From Pseudomonas sp. R-28-1W-6 (GTDB lineage: Bacteria; Pseudomonadota; Gammaproteobacteria; Pseudomonadales; Pseudomonadaceae): 64,000 nucleotides of DNA. Each line of letters starts with the position of its first letter. Positions within the stretch are counted from its first letter, which is position 1. Below, piece by piece: positions 49,601 through 59,292 of this stretch. A model generated the notes under the pieces. The model did not search any database and was not told where the DNA came from. It was given only the letters and a program-made list of their open reading frames with translations. The stretch lies in assembly GCF_009799925.1 (NCBI RefSeq), contig NZ_WELK01000003.1, positions 242,317-306,316 of the forward strand, in the 5' to 3' direction. The position numbers were made by a program, and so were the translations under genes.

Positions 49601-49995
49601 GCCAGGTAGTCGGTGAACAGCGCACCGGCCGGCAGCTTGACCAGGTAGGGCGCCAGCTCGCGCAGCTCGCCGGCGGTGTAGGCGAAGGGAATCTGCTCGG
49701 CGTAGGGCTCGAGGAAGAAGTCGAAGGGGTTGAACACCGCCATTTCGGCGACCAGGTCGACGGCGATCTTCAGTTCGTCGGTCTTTTCCGGGAACACCAG
49801 GCGCGCCAGGTAGTTGCCCTGGGGGTCCTGCTGCCAGTTGATGAAGTGCTCGCCCGGCTCGACGCTCAGGGCGTAGGACAGAATGCGCGTGCGGCTGTGC
49901 GGCGCCGGACGCAGGCGGACGATCTGCGGGCCGAGGTTGACCGGCCGATCGTAGCGGTAGTGGGTGACGTGGTGCAGTGCGACATGGATCGACAC
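46696..49995 (-). CDS. Large transglutaminase-DUF2126 fusion protein
   Basis: A 1099-residue protein, first gene of the operon. The N-terminal transglutaminase-like domain (about 1-270) has Cys180 in SGSCRDSAW, His229 in DLHAWCEVY and Asp245 in WIGLDPTSG. The remainder is DUF2126 (COG4196 type) with conserved VRLTMGGEPTFV, HFGQGKWYPGEQLPRW, EVNIHPASNW and DGRHTGTGGGNHF segments. The last two recall carboxylate-amine ligases, but that link is inference. The GTG at 49995 is chosen for its GGAG site 7 bases upstream and the usual MSIHVALHHVTHYRYD start. Confidence 0.9.
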   Translation of the reverse strand: MSIHVALHHVTHYRYDRPVNLGPQIVRLRPAPHSRTRILSYALSVEPGEHFINWQQDPQGNYLARLVFPEKTDELKIAVDLVAEMAVFNPFDFFLEPYAEQIPFAYTAGELRELAPYLVKLPAGALFTDYLAGIERKPKASVDFLVALNQKLAADIGYLIRLEPGVQSPEQTLEKASGSCRDSAWLLVQLLRHLGLAARFVSGYLIQLTADVKALDGPSGTEVDFTDLHAWCEVYLPGAGWIGLDPTSGLFAGEGHIPLACSPEPSSAAPISGAVDECECEFEHLMRVERIWEAPRVTKPYSEEQWQAIVEVGARIDADLEAHDVRLTMGGEPTFVALDFPDDEEWNTAAQGPNKRRLAGELFHRLREHYAPQALVHFGQGKWYPGEQLPRWSLNCYWRKDGEPIWQDAALYADESRYYGADARLAGRFLATLAGHLGICAEHAFPAYEDWLYYLWRERRLPANVSPDDPRLADPLERERLRKVFSRGVGEVVGHILPLARSEDGRHWRSGPWFLRDEHCRLIPGDSPLGYRLPLDSQPWVSEFDYPYVQPQDPNQEFAPLPRRQQIQQVLHQPLFPNSRQQIQAQRAPAAFESAREVVRTALCAEPRDGRLYLFMPPLAELEDYLELVAAIEATAAELRCPVLLEGYEPPADPRLSYFRITPDPGVIEVNIHPASNWEELVERTEFLYEAARQTRLTSEKFMLDGRHTGTGGGNHFVLGGATPADSPFLRRPDLLRSLISYWHNHPSLSYLFSGLFIGPTSQAPRVDEARNDALYELEIAFAQMPEPGRDCPPWLVDRLLRNLLVDVTGNTHRAEFCIDKLYSPDSSSGRLGLLELRAFEMPPHARMSLAQQVLLRGLLARFWVEPYRPARLARWGSELHDRFLLPHFVEQDFHDVLHELNAFGYPLRAEWFAPHFEFRFPKVGDYQVKGVELELRQALEPWHVLGEEGAPGGTVRYVDSSLERLQVRLDGLAPDRYVLTCNGVPVPLRPTGRVGEFVGGVRYRAWQPPNCLQPTIGVHAPLVFDLVDTWMQRSLGGCQYHVAHPGGRNYDSLPVNAYEAESRRLARFFRHGHTPGPLSPRLPVNNNELPMTLDLRRV

Positions 49996-50057
49996 GGCGG
50001 GTCTCCTGCAAGCCAGGGCGATGCCTGGAAGGGGCAAGAGTTGTGCCATCCGTCCGA

Positions 50058-50071
50058 TTGACCCGGATCAA
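50058..50071 (+). promoter_or_regulatory. Anr/FNR-type box upstream of the bacteriohemerythrin
   Basis: TTGAC-CCGG-ATCAA matches the Anr/Dnr/FNR consensus TTGAT-N4-ATCAA with one mismatch. A -10-like CAATAT at 50093-50098 would put the start near 50105-50106, so the box is centred about -41.5, the class II activator position. It lies in the divergent region with the DUF2126 gene, about 63 bases from that start codon. Confidence 0.6.
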
Positions 50072-50130
50072 CGAGCGCCGCCGCAGAGCCTGCAATATGC
50101 GCCACTACAACAAGAGACCGGGAGTCGTAC

Positions 50131-50535
50131 ATGACCTTCATGCCATGGACCGAAGAGCTGCAGGTGGGGATCCGCGAGATCGACGAGCAGCACCGCTGGC
50201 TGGTGGACCAGACCAATGCCCTGCACGACGCCCTGCAGGGATCGGCGCGGGCGGAGCACGTCGGCGAACTGCTGGAAGGGCTGATGGACTACGTGATGAA
50301 CCACTTCATCGTCGAAGAAAACCTGTTCATCCGCCTCAAATACCCGCAGACCGACGCGCACCAGGCCCAGCACAACCTTTTCAGCGGCCAGGTGATGTCC
50401 CTGCTGGGTCGCCACGATGCCGGCGAGGAGGTGGGGATCGAGGCGCTGGAGCTGCTCAAGGACTGGCTGATCCACCATATCCTCAAGGTCGACAAGGCCT
50501 ATGTGGAGTACTTCCAGGCCCACGGCCTGACCTGA
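50131..50535 (+). CDS. Bacteriohemerythrin
   Basis: A 134-residue single-domain hemerythrin with a non-heme diiron O2-binding site. All ligand motifs are present: [19 protein letters not shown] (His and Glu), HQAQHNLF and [10 protein letters not shown] (two His and Asp). It probably carries or stores oxygen in microaerobic conditions. The chosen ATG at 50131 gives [13 protein letters not shown]; a second Met is four codons later. A near-consensus Anr box upstream suggests low-oxygen induction. It is divergent from the DUF2126 operon and convergent with ygiQ. Confidence 0.93.
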   Translation: MTFMPWTEELQVGIREIDEQHRWLVDQTNALHDALQGSARAEHVGELLEGLMDYVMNHFIVEENLFIRLKYPQTDAHQAQHNLFSGQVMSLLGRHDAGEEVGIEALELLKDWLIHHILKVDKAYVEYFQAHGLT

Positions 50536-50586
50536 GCGCCCGGGCAAAGCGCACCATAAGGGCGCAGCGCCGGGCGCGGCGACGCC

Positions 50587-52872
<2,286 letters not shown>

Positions 52873-52988
52873 CGGGATGACCAGCAGGGATTTTCAGGGG
52901 CGCGGAATATAGCACAAAAAACGTACAGAGTCCGACCCCTGCGCTCAGTCAAAGCCCGCCCGCGCCGGCCCGCGGGCACCTTGCGATT

Positions 52989-53018
52989 TTGTGATCACGA
53001 ACACCTTATGCCTATACT
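52989..53018 (+). promoter_or_regulatory. Sigma-70 promoter candidate for the 7TM-GGDEF gene
   Basis: TTGTGA (52989-52994) and TATACT (53013-53018) are spaced by 18 bases. The start would be near 53025, giving a 47-base leader. The -35 overlaps a TGATCA palindrome that could bind a regulator. Confidence 0.55.
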
Positions 53019-53071
53019 CCGGAAAAAGACTTTCACTGCCTGCCCCTGGGCCGGCTCAAGGAGCGAAAACA

Positions 53072-55006
53072 GTGCGACGCACAGTCTTGCAAGTCCTGCT
53101 GTGGACGTGCGTAGCCAGCCTTTGCGGCCACCTGATGGCCGCCCCGATCGTGCTGCAGGACGCCAGCAGCGGGCAGACGCTGAACCCACACATCGAACTG
53201 CTGGAAGATGTCGGCGGCCGGCTGAGCATCGACGACCTGGCCACCCCCGCCGTGCAGCAGCGCTTCGTGCCCGCCGCCGGGCGCGCCAGCGTCGGCCAGA
53301 GCAGCCACCCCTGGTGGATCAAGGTCAGCCTGCAGCGCGCCGACGGCGCACCGGCCCAGTGGTGGCTGGAAGTCGGCGCGGTCACCCAGCTGGACACCCA
53401 GCTCTACCTGCCCGCCGGCGAACTGGGCTGGAGCCGCCGCCAGGCCGGCGAACGGGTCAGCTTCGCCGCGGGCCGCGACCACCCCTACCGACGCATGCTG
53501 TTCAAGCTGCCGGAACTGGGCGAGGCGCCACTGACCTTCTACCTGCGCAGCTACGACCCGGCCGGCAACTCCTTCCCGCTGCGGGCCTGGCAGCTCGACG
53601 ACCTGACCAGCCTGGCCACCGAGGAGAACCTCGCCCTGGGCCTGGTCTACGGCATCATCCTGGCGCTGCTGCTGTACAACCTGTTCATCTTCTTCAGCCT
53701 GCGCGACTCGGCCTACTTCTGGTATGTGCTGACCACCGCCGGCGCCCTGCTGATGATCCTCAGCATGAGCGGCCACGGCTTCCAGTACCTGTGGCCGGAG
53801 CATCCCGTGCCCTTCTGGCTGGACCGCATCACCCTGCCCTCGCTCTGGGGTTTCTGCGCCTGCCGCTTCACCCAGACCCTGCTGCAGACCCGCAGCCATG
53901 TGCGCTGGGCCCACCACCTGCTGAGCTTCGCCTGCACCTGCTACGTGATCGCCATCGGCCTGGAGGCGCTCGGTCAGCGCAACCTGGCCGCCTGGATCAT
54001 CGCCCTGCTGTCGCTGACCAGCATCCCGGCGGCCCTCGGCGCGGCCCTGCTGCGCTGGCGCCAGGGCTATTACCCGGCCCTGCTCTACCTCCTCGGCTAC
54101 GGCCTGATCCTCGGCAGCATCAGCCTGGCCCTGATGCGCGCCACCGCCCTGGTGCAGCCGGCCACCTGGAACGCCTACGTGTTCCCCCTCTCGGTGGCGG
54201 CCGAATCGATCCTGTTCTCCTTCGCCCTGGCCTACCGCATCCAGATGCTCAAGCAGGAAAAGGCCCAGGCCCTGATGCAGGCCGATCGCGAGAAGACCGC
54301 GCGCCTGGCGCAGATGCAGGCCAGCGCCGACGAGCTGCAGGCCGCGGTCGACCTGCGCACCACCGAACTGGCCGAGGCCAACCAGCGCCTCTGCCAGCGC
54401 GAACAGGAGCTGCAGCACGCGGCCTTCCATGACCCGCTGACCGAGCTGCCGAACCGCCGCTACCTGATCGAGCGGGTCGAAACCGCCCTGGCCGACGCCC
54501 AGCGCCGCCAGGAGACGGTGGCCCTGATGCTGGTCGACCTGGATCACTTCAAGCCGATCAACGACAGCTACGGCCACGACGCCGGCGACCTGATGCTGCG
54601 CACCATCGGCCATCGCCTGCGCGAGCACGTGCGCACCAACGACATGGTCGCGCGCCTGGGTGGCGACGAGTTCGCCGTGCTGATCTGCGGGCCGCAGGCC
54701 CAGGCCCAGGCCGAGGAAATCGCCGCCCGCCTGCTCGAGGAGCTGGCCAAGCCGGTGCTCTACGGCGCCAGCCAGCTGGCGGTGACCATCAGCATCGGCG
54801 CGGCCCTCTACCCGCAGCACGCCGTGCAGTTCGCCGGACTCTACAAGTCCGCCGACGAAGCCCTGTACCGCGCCAAGCAGCAGGGCCGCTCGGGCTTCGT
54901 CATGCAGAGTGACAGCCTGAGCCCCCAGGCCTGCCTGCAGCTGGACGTGCTCAAGGTCGCCAGCGGCCTCGGCGAAGCACCGGCGCCCTCCGAGAGCAAG
55001 CGCTGA
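53072..55006 (+). CDS. 7TMR-DISM diguanylate cyclase (NicD-like)
   Basis: A 644-residue inner-membrane enzyme. A signal sequence (about 1-25) is followed by a periplasmic 7TMR-DISMED2 domain (about 35-165), seven membrane segments (about 185-390), a coiled coil rich in Gln/Ala/Glu (about 395-450) and a GGDEF domain. The active site RLGGDEF has GGDEF at residues 530-534. An intact RxxD product-inhibition site (RTND) sits five residues before it. It makes c-di-GMP in response to an external small molecule. The GTG at 53072 follows AAGGAG. By position next to alr and ygiQ it corresponds to P. aeruginosa NicD (from memory). Confidence 0.91.
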   Translation: MRRTVLQVLLWTCVASLCGHLMAAPIVLQDASSGQTLNPHIELLEDVGGRLSIDDLATPAVQQRFVPAAGRASVGQSSHPWWIKVSLQRADGAPAQWWLEVGAVTQLDTQLYLPAGELGWSRRQAGERVSFAAGRDHPYRRMLFKLPELGEAPLTFYLRSYDPAGNSFPLRAWQLDDLTSLATEENLALGLVYGIILALLLYNLFIFFSLRDSAYFWYVLTTAGALLMILSMSGHGFQYLWPEHPVPFWLDRITLPSLWGFCACRFTQTLLQTRSHVRWAHHLLSFACTCYVIAIGLEALGQRNLAAWIIALLSLTSIPAALGAALLRWRQGYYPALLYLLGYGLILGSISLALMRATALVQPATWNAYVFPLSVAAESILFSFALAYRIQMLKQEKAQALMQADREKTARLAQMQASADELQAAVDLRTTELAEANQRLCQREQELQHAAFHDPLTELPNRRYLIERVETALADAQRRQETVALMLVDLDHFKPINDSYGHDAGDLMLRTIGHRLREHVRTNDMVARLGGDEFAVLICGPQAQAQAEEIAARLLEELAKPVLYGASQLAVTISIGAALYPQHAVQFAGLYKSADEALYRAKQQGRSGFVMQSDSLSPQACLQLDVLKVASGLGEAPAPSESKR

Positions 55007-56083
55007 TCAGCCGCGGTAGCGCCGCGGCACCCGCGCGGTGACCTTGGTCAGCAGCTCGTAGCCGATGGTGCCGGCGGCCCGGGCCACCTCGTCGATCGGC
55101 AGCTGCGCGCCCCACAACTGCACCGCGGCGCCGACCTGCGCCTCGGGCAGATCGGTCAGGTCCACCGCCAGCATATCCATCGACACCCGCCCGACCAGCG
55201 CCGCGCGCCGGCCATCGACCAGCAGCGGGGTGCCGCTGGGCGCGTGGCGCGGATAGCCGTCGGCATAGCCGCAGCTGACCGTGCCGATGCGCGACGGCCG
55301 TGCGGCGACCCAGCTGGCGCCGTAGCCGACGCTCTCGCCCGGCGCCACCTCACGCACCGCGATCAGCTGGGCGTCCAGGCTCATCACCGGTCTGAGCCCC
55401 AGCTCGGCGGCACTCAGCTCGGCAAACGGCGTGGAACCGTAGAGCATGATGCCGGGGCGCAGCCAGTCCATGTGCGCCGCCGGAATGGTCAGCAGCGCGG
55501 CCGAGTTGGCCAGGCTGCGCTGGTCGAAGTCCAGGTCGAGCAGGCCAAGGAAGGCCTCCACCTGCTGCTCGATCAGCGGATGGCCGCGCTCGTCGGCACA
55601 GGCGAAGTGGCTGATCAGGTTCAGCTCGGCCACCTGCGCCGCGCCGCGCAGGTGCGCGTGCACGTCGCGCAGCCGCGCCGGCGTCATGCCCAGGCGATGC
55701 ATGCCGCTATCGAGCTTGAGCCAGACATTCAGCGGGCGCGGCAGCTGGGCGGCGAGCAGCGCGGCGAGCTGCTCCTCGCCCTGCACCACCAGGTCCAGGC
55801 GCAGCTGCGCGGCCATCGGCAGCTCCTCGGCAGCGAAGCAGCCCTCCAGCAGCAGGATGCGCGCCTGGCCATGCATGGCACGCACCTCGGCGGCTTCCTC
55901 CAGGCTGGCCACGGCAAAGCCGTCGGCCTCGTCATGCAGGGCGGTGACCACCTCACGCACGCCATGCCCGTAGGCATTGGCCTTGACCACCGCGAATGCC
56001 TGGCGCCCCGGCGCGCAGCGCTTGGCCAGGGCATAGTTGTGACGGATGGCGGCCAGATCGATGGTGGCGACGAGGGGGCGCAT
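55007..56083 (-). CDS. alr: Alanine racemase
   Basis: A 358-residue PLP enzyme supplying D-alanine for murein. The N-terminal barrel contains the PLP lysine in AVVKANAYGHG near residue 34. The C-terminal domain contains the catalytic tyrosine in GESVGYGASW near residue 255, and MLYGSTPF lies between them. Length is normal. Its stop abuts, with no gap, the stop of the convergent diguanylate cyclase gene. The upstream region holds a strong hairpin from the dnaB side. Confidence 0.95.
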   Translation of the reverse strand: MRPLVATIDLAAIRHNYALAKRCAPGRQAFAVVKANAYGHGVREVVTALHDEADGFAVASLEEAAEVRAMHGQARILLLEGCFAAEELPMAAQLRLDLVVQGEEQLAALLAAQLPRPLNVWLKLDSGMHRLGMTPARLRDVHAHLRGAAQVAELNLISHFACADERGHPLIEQQVEAFLGLLDLDFDQRSLANSAALLTIPAAHMDWLRPGIMLYGSTPFAELSAAELGLRPVMSLDAQLIAVREVAPGESVGYGASWVAARPSRIGTVSCGYADGYPRHAPSGTPLLVDGRRAALVGRVSMDMLAVDLTDLPEAQVGAAVQLWGAQLPIDEVARAAGTIGYELLTKVTARVPRRYRG

Positions 56084-56104
56084 GGCGCGGGCTCCAGACA
56101 GACG

Positions 56105-56141
56105 AAACGGGCGCCCATCTTAACCGCTGGGCGCCCGTTTT
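56105..56141. terminator. Hairpin between dnaB and alr
   Basis: A perfect 13-bp stem (56105-56117 with 56128-56140) with a 10-base loop is flanked by TTTT on the plus strand and TTTC on the minus strand. It could end leftward transcripts from dnaB or form in the alr leader. Confidence 0.7.
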
Positions 56142-56208
56142 CATTGATCCAAACCATGCCATCGTTGCCCCGGAAACCGTAGCGAGCACAGCACAGACAA
56201 GAAGCCCG

Positions 56209-56259
56209 GAGCGCAGCCACCGGAGTGAACATTTGTTCATGAGGATATTCGCTGCGCTC
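56209..56259. repeat. Intergenic palindromic element upstream of alr
   Basis: GAGCGCAGC (56209-56217) and GCTGCGCTC (56251-56259) are outer inverted arms. An inner perfect palindrome TGAACATTTGTTCA lies between them at 56226-56239. The rest of the 56141-56356 gap has REP-like GC palindromic character but no gene. It could be a dispersed repeat or a regulatory site. Confidence 0.5.
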
Positions 56260-56356
56260 ACCCTACGGGCCGCCTGAAGGCGTTCACCGCAAGCGTTGTG
56301 GCGAGCACCGCGCGACGCAGTATGTGCTGAGCACAGTAGGTTTACGGGGTGACGTT

Positions 56357-57751
56357 TTATTCGTCGTCGAACTGGTAGCTACCCGGCGCCAGGTTCTCGA
56401 AGCGCGAGTACTTGCCGAGGAAGGCCAGCCGCGCGGTGCCCAGCGGGCCGTTACGCTGCTTGCCGATGATGATCTCGGCCACGCCCTTGTACTCGGTCTC
56501 CGGGTGATAGACCTCGTCGCGGTAGACGAACATGATGATGTCGGCGTCCTGCTCGATCGCCCCGGATTCGCGCAGGTCGGAGTTGATCGGGCGCTTGTTG
56601 GGGCGCTGCTCCAGGCCGCGGTTGAGCTGCGACAGGGCGATCACCGGGCAGTTGAACTCCTTGGCCAGGGCCTTGAGCGAGCGCGAGATCTCGGAAATCT
56701 CGTTGACCCGGTTGTCGCCGCTGGAGCCGGGGATCTGCATCAACTGCAGGTAGTCGACCATGATCAGGCCGATCTCGCCGTGCTCGCGGGCCAGGCGGCG
56801 GGTGCGCGCGCGCATCTCCGAGGGGCTGATGCCGGCGGTGTCGTCGATGAACAGCTTGCGGTCGTTGAGCAGGTTGACCGCGCTGGTCAGGCGCGGCCAG
56901 TCGTCGTCGTCCAGGCGACCGGCACGCACCTTGGTCTGGTCGATGCGCCCCAGCGAGGCGAGCATACGAATGACGATGGATTCCGAGGGCATTTCCAGCG
57001 AGTAGACCAGGATCGCCTTGTCGCTGCGCATCAGGGCGTTTTCCACCAGGTTCATGGCGAAGGTGGTCTTACCCATGGACGGACGGCCGGCGACGATGAT
57101 CATGTCGGCCGGCTGCAGGCCGCTGGTCAGGTTGTCCAGATCGGTGAAGCCGGTGGACAGGCCGGTGATCGCGTCGCCGGCATTGAACAGCGAGTCGATG
57201 CGGTCGATGGCCTTGACCAGGATGTCGTTGATGCCCACCGGGCCGCCGGTCTTCGGCCGCGCCTCGGCGATCTGGAAGATCAGCCGCTCGGCCTCGTCGA
57301 GGATTTCCTCGCCGGTACGCCCCAGCGGCGCATAGGCGCTGTCGGCGATCTCCGCGCTGATGCCGATCAGCTGGCGCAGGGTGGCGCGCTCGCGAATGAT
57401 CTGCGCATAGGCCTTGATGTTGGCCACCGACGGGGTGTTCTTCGCCAGCTCGCCGAGGTAGGCCAGGCCGCCGACCTGCGACAGCTGGCCTTCCTTGTCC
57501 AGTTGCTCGGACAGGGTCACCACGTCGAACGGCGAGTTGCGTTCGGCCAGTTTGTAGATGGCGCGAAAGATCAGGCGGTGGTCATGCCGGTAGAAGTCGC
57601 CGTCGGAAACCTGGTCGAGCACCCGTTCCCAGGCGTTGTTGTCCAGCATCAGGCCGCCCAGCACGGCCTGTTCGGCCTCGATGGAATGCGGCGGCACCTT
57701 GAGTGCGGCGGTTTCCAGGTCGTACTGCTGGGGGACGCTGATGTCGTTCAT
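56357..57751 (-). CDS. dnaB: Replicative DNA helicase
   Basis: A 464-residue hexameric RecA-fold helicase. The N-terminal primase-interaction domain begins with KVPPHSIEAEQAVLGGLML. The Walker A is GRPSMGKTTFAMN near residue 215, Walker B-like IMVDYLQLM is near 325, and the C-terminal ARLAFLGKYSRFENL is typical. No intein is present. It lies downstream of rplI on the same strand, separated by a rplI terminator. Confidence 0.97.
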   Translation of the reverse strand: MNDISVPQQYDLETAALKVPPHSIEAEQAVLGGLMLDNNAWERVLDQVSDGDFYRHDHRLIFRAIYKLAERNSPFDVVTLSEQLDKEGQLSQVGGLAYLGELAKNTPSVANIKAYAQIIRERATLRQLIGISAEIADSAYAPLGRTGEEILDEAERLIFQIAEARPKTGGPVGINDILVKAIDRIDSLFNAGDAITGLSTGFTDLDNLTSGLQPADMIIVAGRPSMGKTTFAMNLVENALMRSDKAILVYSLEMPSESIVIRMLASLGRIDQTKVRAGRLDDDDWPRLTSAVNLLNDRKLFIDDTAGISPSEMRARTRRLAREHGEIGLIMVDYLQLMQIPGSSGDNRVNEISEISRSLKALAKEFNCPVIALSQLNRGLEQRPNKRPINSDLRESGAIEQDADIIMFVYRDEVYHPETEYKGVAEIIIGKQRNGPLGTARLAFLGKYSRFENLAPGSYQFDDE

Positions 57752-57815
57752 GGCACCTGAGATTCCAAAGCGCGGAGGCTTTTACAAACGCATGTTTTGC
57801 AAAAGGCTCTAGCGG

Positions 57816-57858
57816 AAAAAACAACGGGCACGACACCGCTAATGCAATGTCGCGCCCG
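57816..57858 (-). terminator. Terminator after rplI
   Basis: On the leftward strand an 11-bp stem with one A-C mismatch (57825-57835 with 57848-57858) is followed by TTGTTTTTT. It lies 48 bases after the rplI stop and ends the rpsF-rpsR-DUF2232-rplI operon. Confidence 0.85.
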
Positions 57859-57905
57859 ATTGTCAGCAGGCCGGCGCCGGAGCGCAAGCCCGCAAGTCGG
57901 CTGAC

Positions 57906-58352
57906 TTAGGCAGCTACGACCACAACCTTGACGGTTGCTTCAACGTCGGTGTGCAGGTGCACAGCCACGTCGAATTCGCCGATGTGGCGAATGGTGCCGT
58001 TCGGCAGACGCACTTCAGACTTGGCCACTTCAACGCCGGAGGCGGTCAGGGCGTCAGCGATGTCGTGGGTACCGATCGAGCCGAACAGCTTGCCTTCGTC
58101 GCCAGCGCTGGCAGTGATGGTCACTTCCAGTTCGGCCAGTTGGGCAGCGCGAGCTTCGGCAGAAGCCTTCTTCTCGGCAGCAGCTTTTTCCAGCTCGGCG
58201 CGACGCGCTTCGAACGCAGCAACGTTCTCGGCGGTAGCAGCGGTGGCCTTGCCTTGCGGCAGCAGGTAGTTGCGGCCGTAACCGGCTTTAACGTTGACCT
58301 TATCGCCCAGGTTGCCCAGGTTGGCGATTTTTTCCAGCAGGATAACTTCCAT
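57906..58352 (-). CDS. rplI: 50S ribosomal protein L9
   Basis: A 148-residue two-domain ribosomal protein. The N-terminal rRNA-binding domain starts [19 protein letters not shown] with the [13 protein letters not shown] motif. A long Ala/Glu-rich helix (about 45-75) leads to the C-terminal domain. Length is standard. It is the last gene of the rpsF operon, 21 bases after the DUF2232 gene. Confidence 0.97.
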   Translation of the reverse strand: MEVILLEKIANLGNLGDKVNVKAGYGRNYLLPQGKATAATAENVAAFEARRAELEKAAAEKKASAEARAAQLAELEVTITASAGDEGKLFGSIGTHDIADALTASGVEVAKSEVRLPNGTIRHIGEFDVAVHLHTDVEATVKVVVVAA

Positions 58353-58373
58353 TTGGGTCTTACCTCTTAACTT

Positions 58374-59255
58374 TTAACCTTCACCGTTCGCGGGGCCGGC
58401 GCCATTGTTGCGCGCTTGGCGACCACGAAAATCGATCAGACTGTCGACGATGGCCATGGCCACCAGCAACGGATAAACCAGCTGCATGAACAGCAGCAGC
58501 GTGACGTACAGCCCCACCAGCCAGAACCGGGAAAGTCCCAGTCCGTGCAGCAGCGCCAAACCGGCAAACGCCAGCGGGACGCTGCACAACGGCGTCAGCA
58601 TGGCCAGCTCCACCCCGAGATTCGGGCCGAGGAGCATGGCCGCGAGCAAGCCGAAGGCCAGCACCGGCGGCAGTCGCAAGGCGCGAAACTCGCGCCCGAA
58701 ACCACCGGGGTTGTACAACGCCGCCTGCCAGTAACGCCCAAGCATCAGGCACAGCAGACTGACGATCTGCAGCAATGCGGCCATCAAACCGGTGAGTACC
58801 GGGGCAATCAGCGATTCCAGGCGCGCTCGCTCGTCTACCGGCAACTGCTGGTAGACCCCATCGAGCATCTGCGGCATCAGCTTATTCAGCTCCGCCGCCA
58901 AGCCTGCGATGGGTTCGCGGAACACCACCCCCAGAACCACACTGAACACCAGACCCAGCGCCAGGCTGCCAAGCAGCACGCGAACCCAGGACTGACCGGC
59001 GCGCAACATCAACGCCAGCCCCAGCGAGCCGAGCAACACCAGCAGGGTGCGCGGCTCACCGAAATACCACCAGACCAATGCCGGCAGCATCGCCCAGGCC
59101 AGGATGCCGATGGCATCCCCCAGACCCCGCCGCAGCAGCACCAGGCAGCTGGCGGCGGCACTCAACCAGAACAACAGCGGCAACGCCGCGGAACCGACCA
59201 CCACCAGGGTGGCCTGCATGCGGCCGCGCATGATGAACTCAGCCAAGGCACGCAT
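58374..59255 (-). CDS. DUF2232-type polytopic membrane protein in the rpsF operon
   Basis: A 293-residue very hydrophobic protein with roughly eight membrane segments, a soluble loop around residues 120-150 and a charged C-terminus (FRGRQARNNGAGPANGEG). It sits between rpsR and rplI, the position I recall for a conserved membrane protein in Pseudomonas. The pattern resembles YybS/DUF2232 proteins, though the family call is by context as much as sequence. The role is unknown; its place between ribosomal genes implies growth-linked expression. priB, found here in enterics, is absent. Confidence 0.8.
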   Translation of the reverse strand: MRALAEFIMRGRMQATLVVVGSAALPLLFWLSAAASCLVLLRRGLGDAIGILAWAMLPALVWWYFGEPRTLLVLLGSLGLALMLRAGQSWVRVLLGSLALGLVFSVVLGVVFREPIAGLAAELNKLMPQMLDGVYQQLPVDERARLESLIAPVLTGLMAALLQIVSLLCLMLGRYWQAALYNPGGFGREFRALRLPPVLAFGLLAAMLLGPNLGVELAMLTPLCSVPLAFAGLALLHGLGLSRFWLVGLYVTLLLFMQLVYPLLVAMAIVDSLIDFRGRQARNNGAGPANGEG

Positions 59256-59292
59256 GCGGTTTATCCCTTACTACTTAGTCGACGATCCGTTA

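Noticed and set aside
44176..50061. A 1961-codon open frame on the plus strand
   Set aside because: It is antisense to the whole alpha-E/ATP-grasp and DUF2126 genes. GC-rich third positions commonly leave such frames open. The translation is low-complexity Gln/Ala/Gly/Arg/His-rich with no domains, while the minus strand has clear catalytic motifs.
49996..50130. TTGACC (50058-50063) as a -35 hexamer for the hemerythrin gene
   Set aside because: The nearest -10-like sequence is 29 bases away. The same bases fit better as the left half of an Anr-type box.
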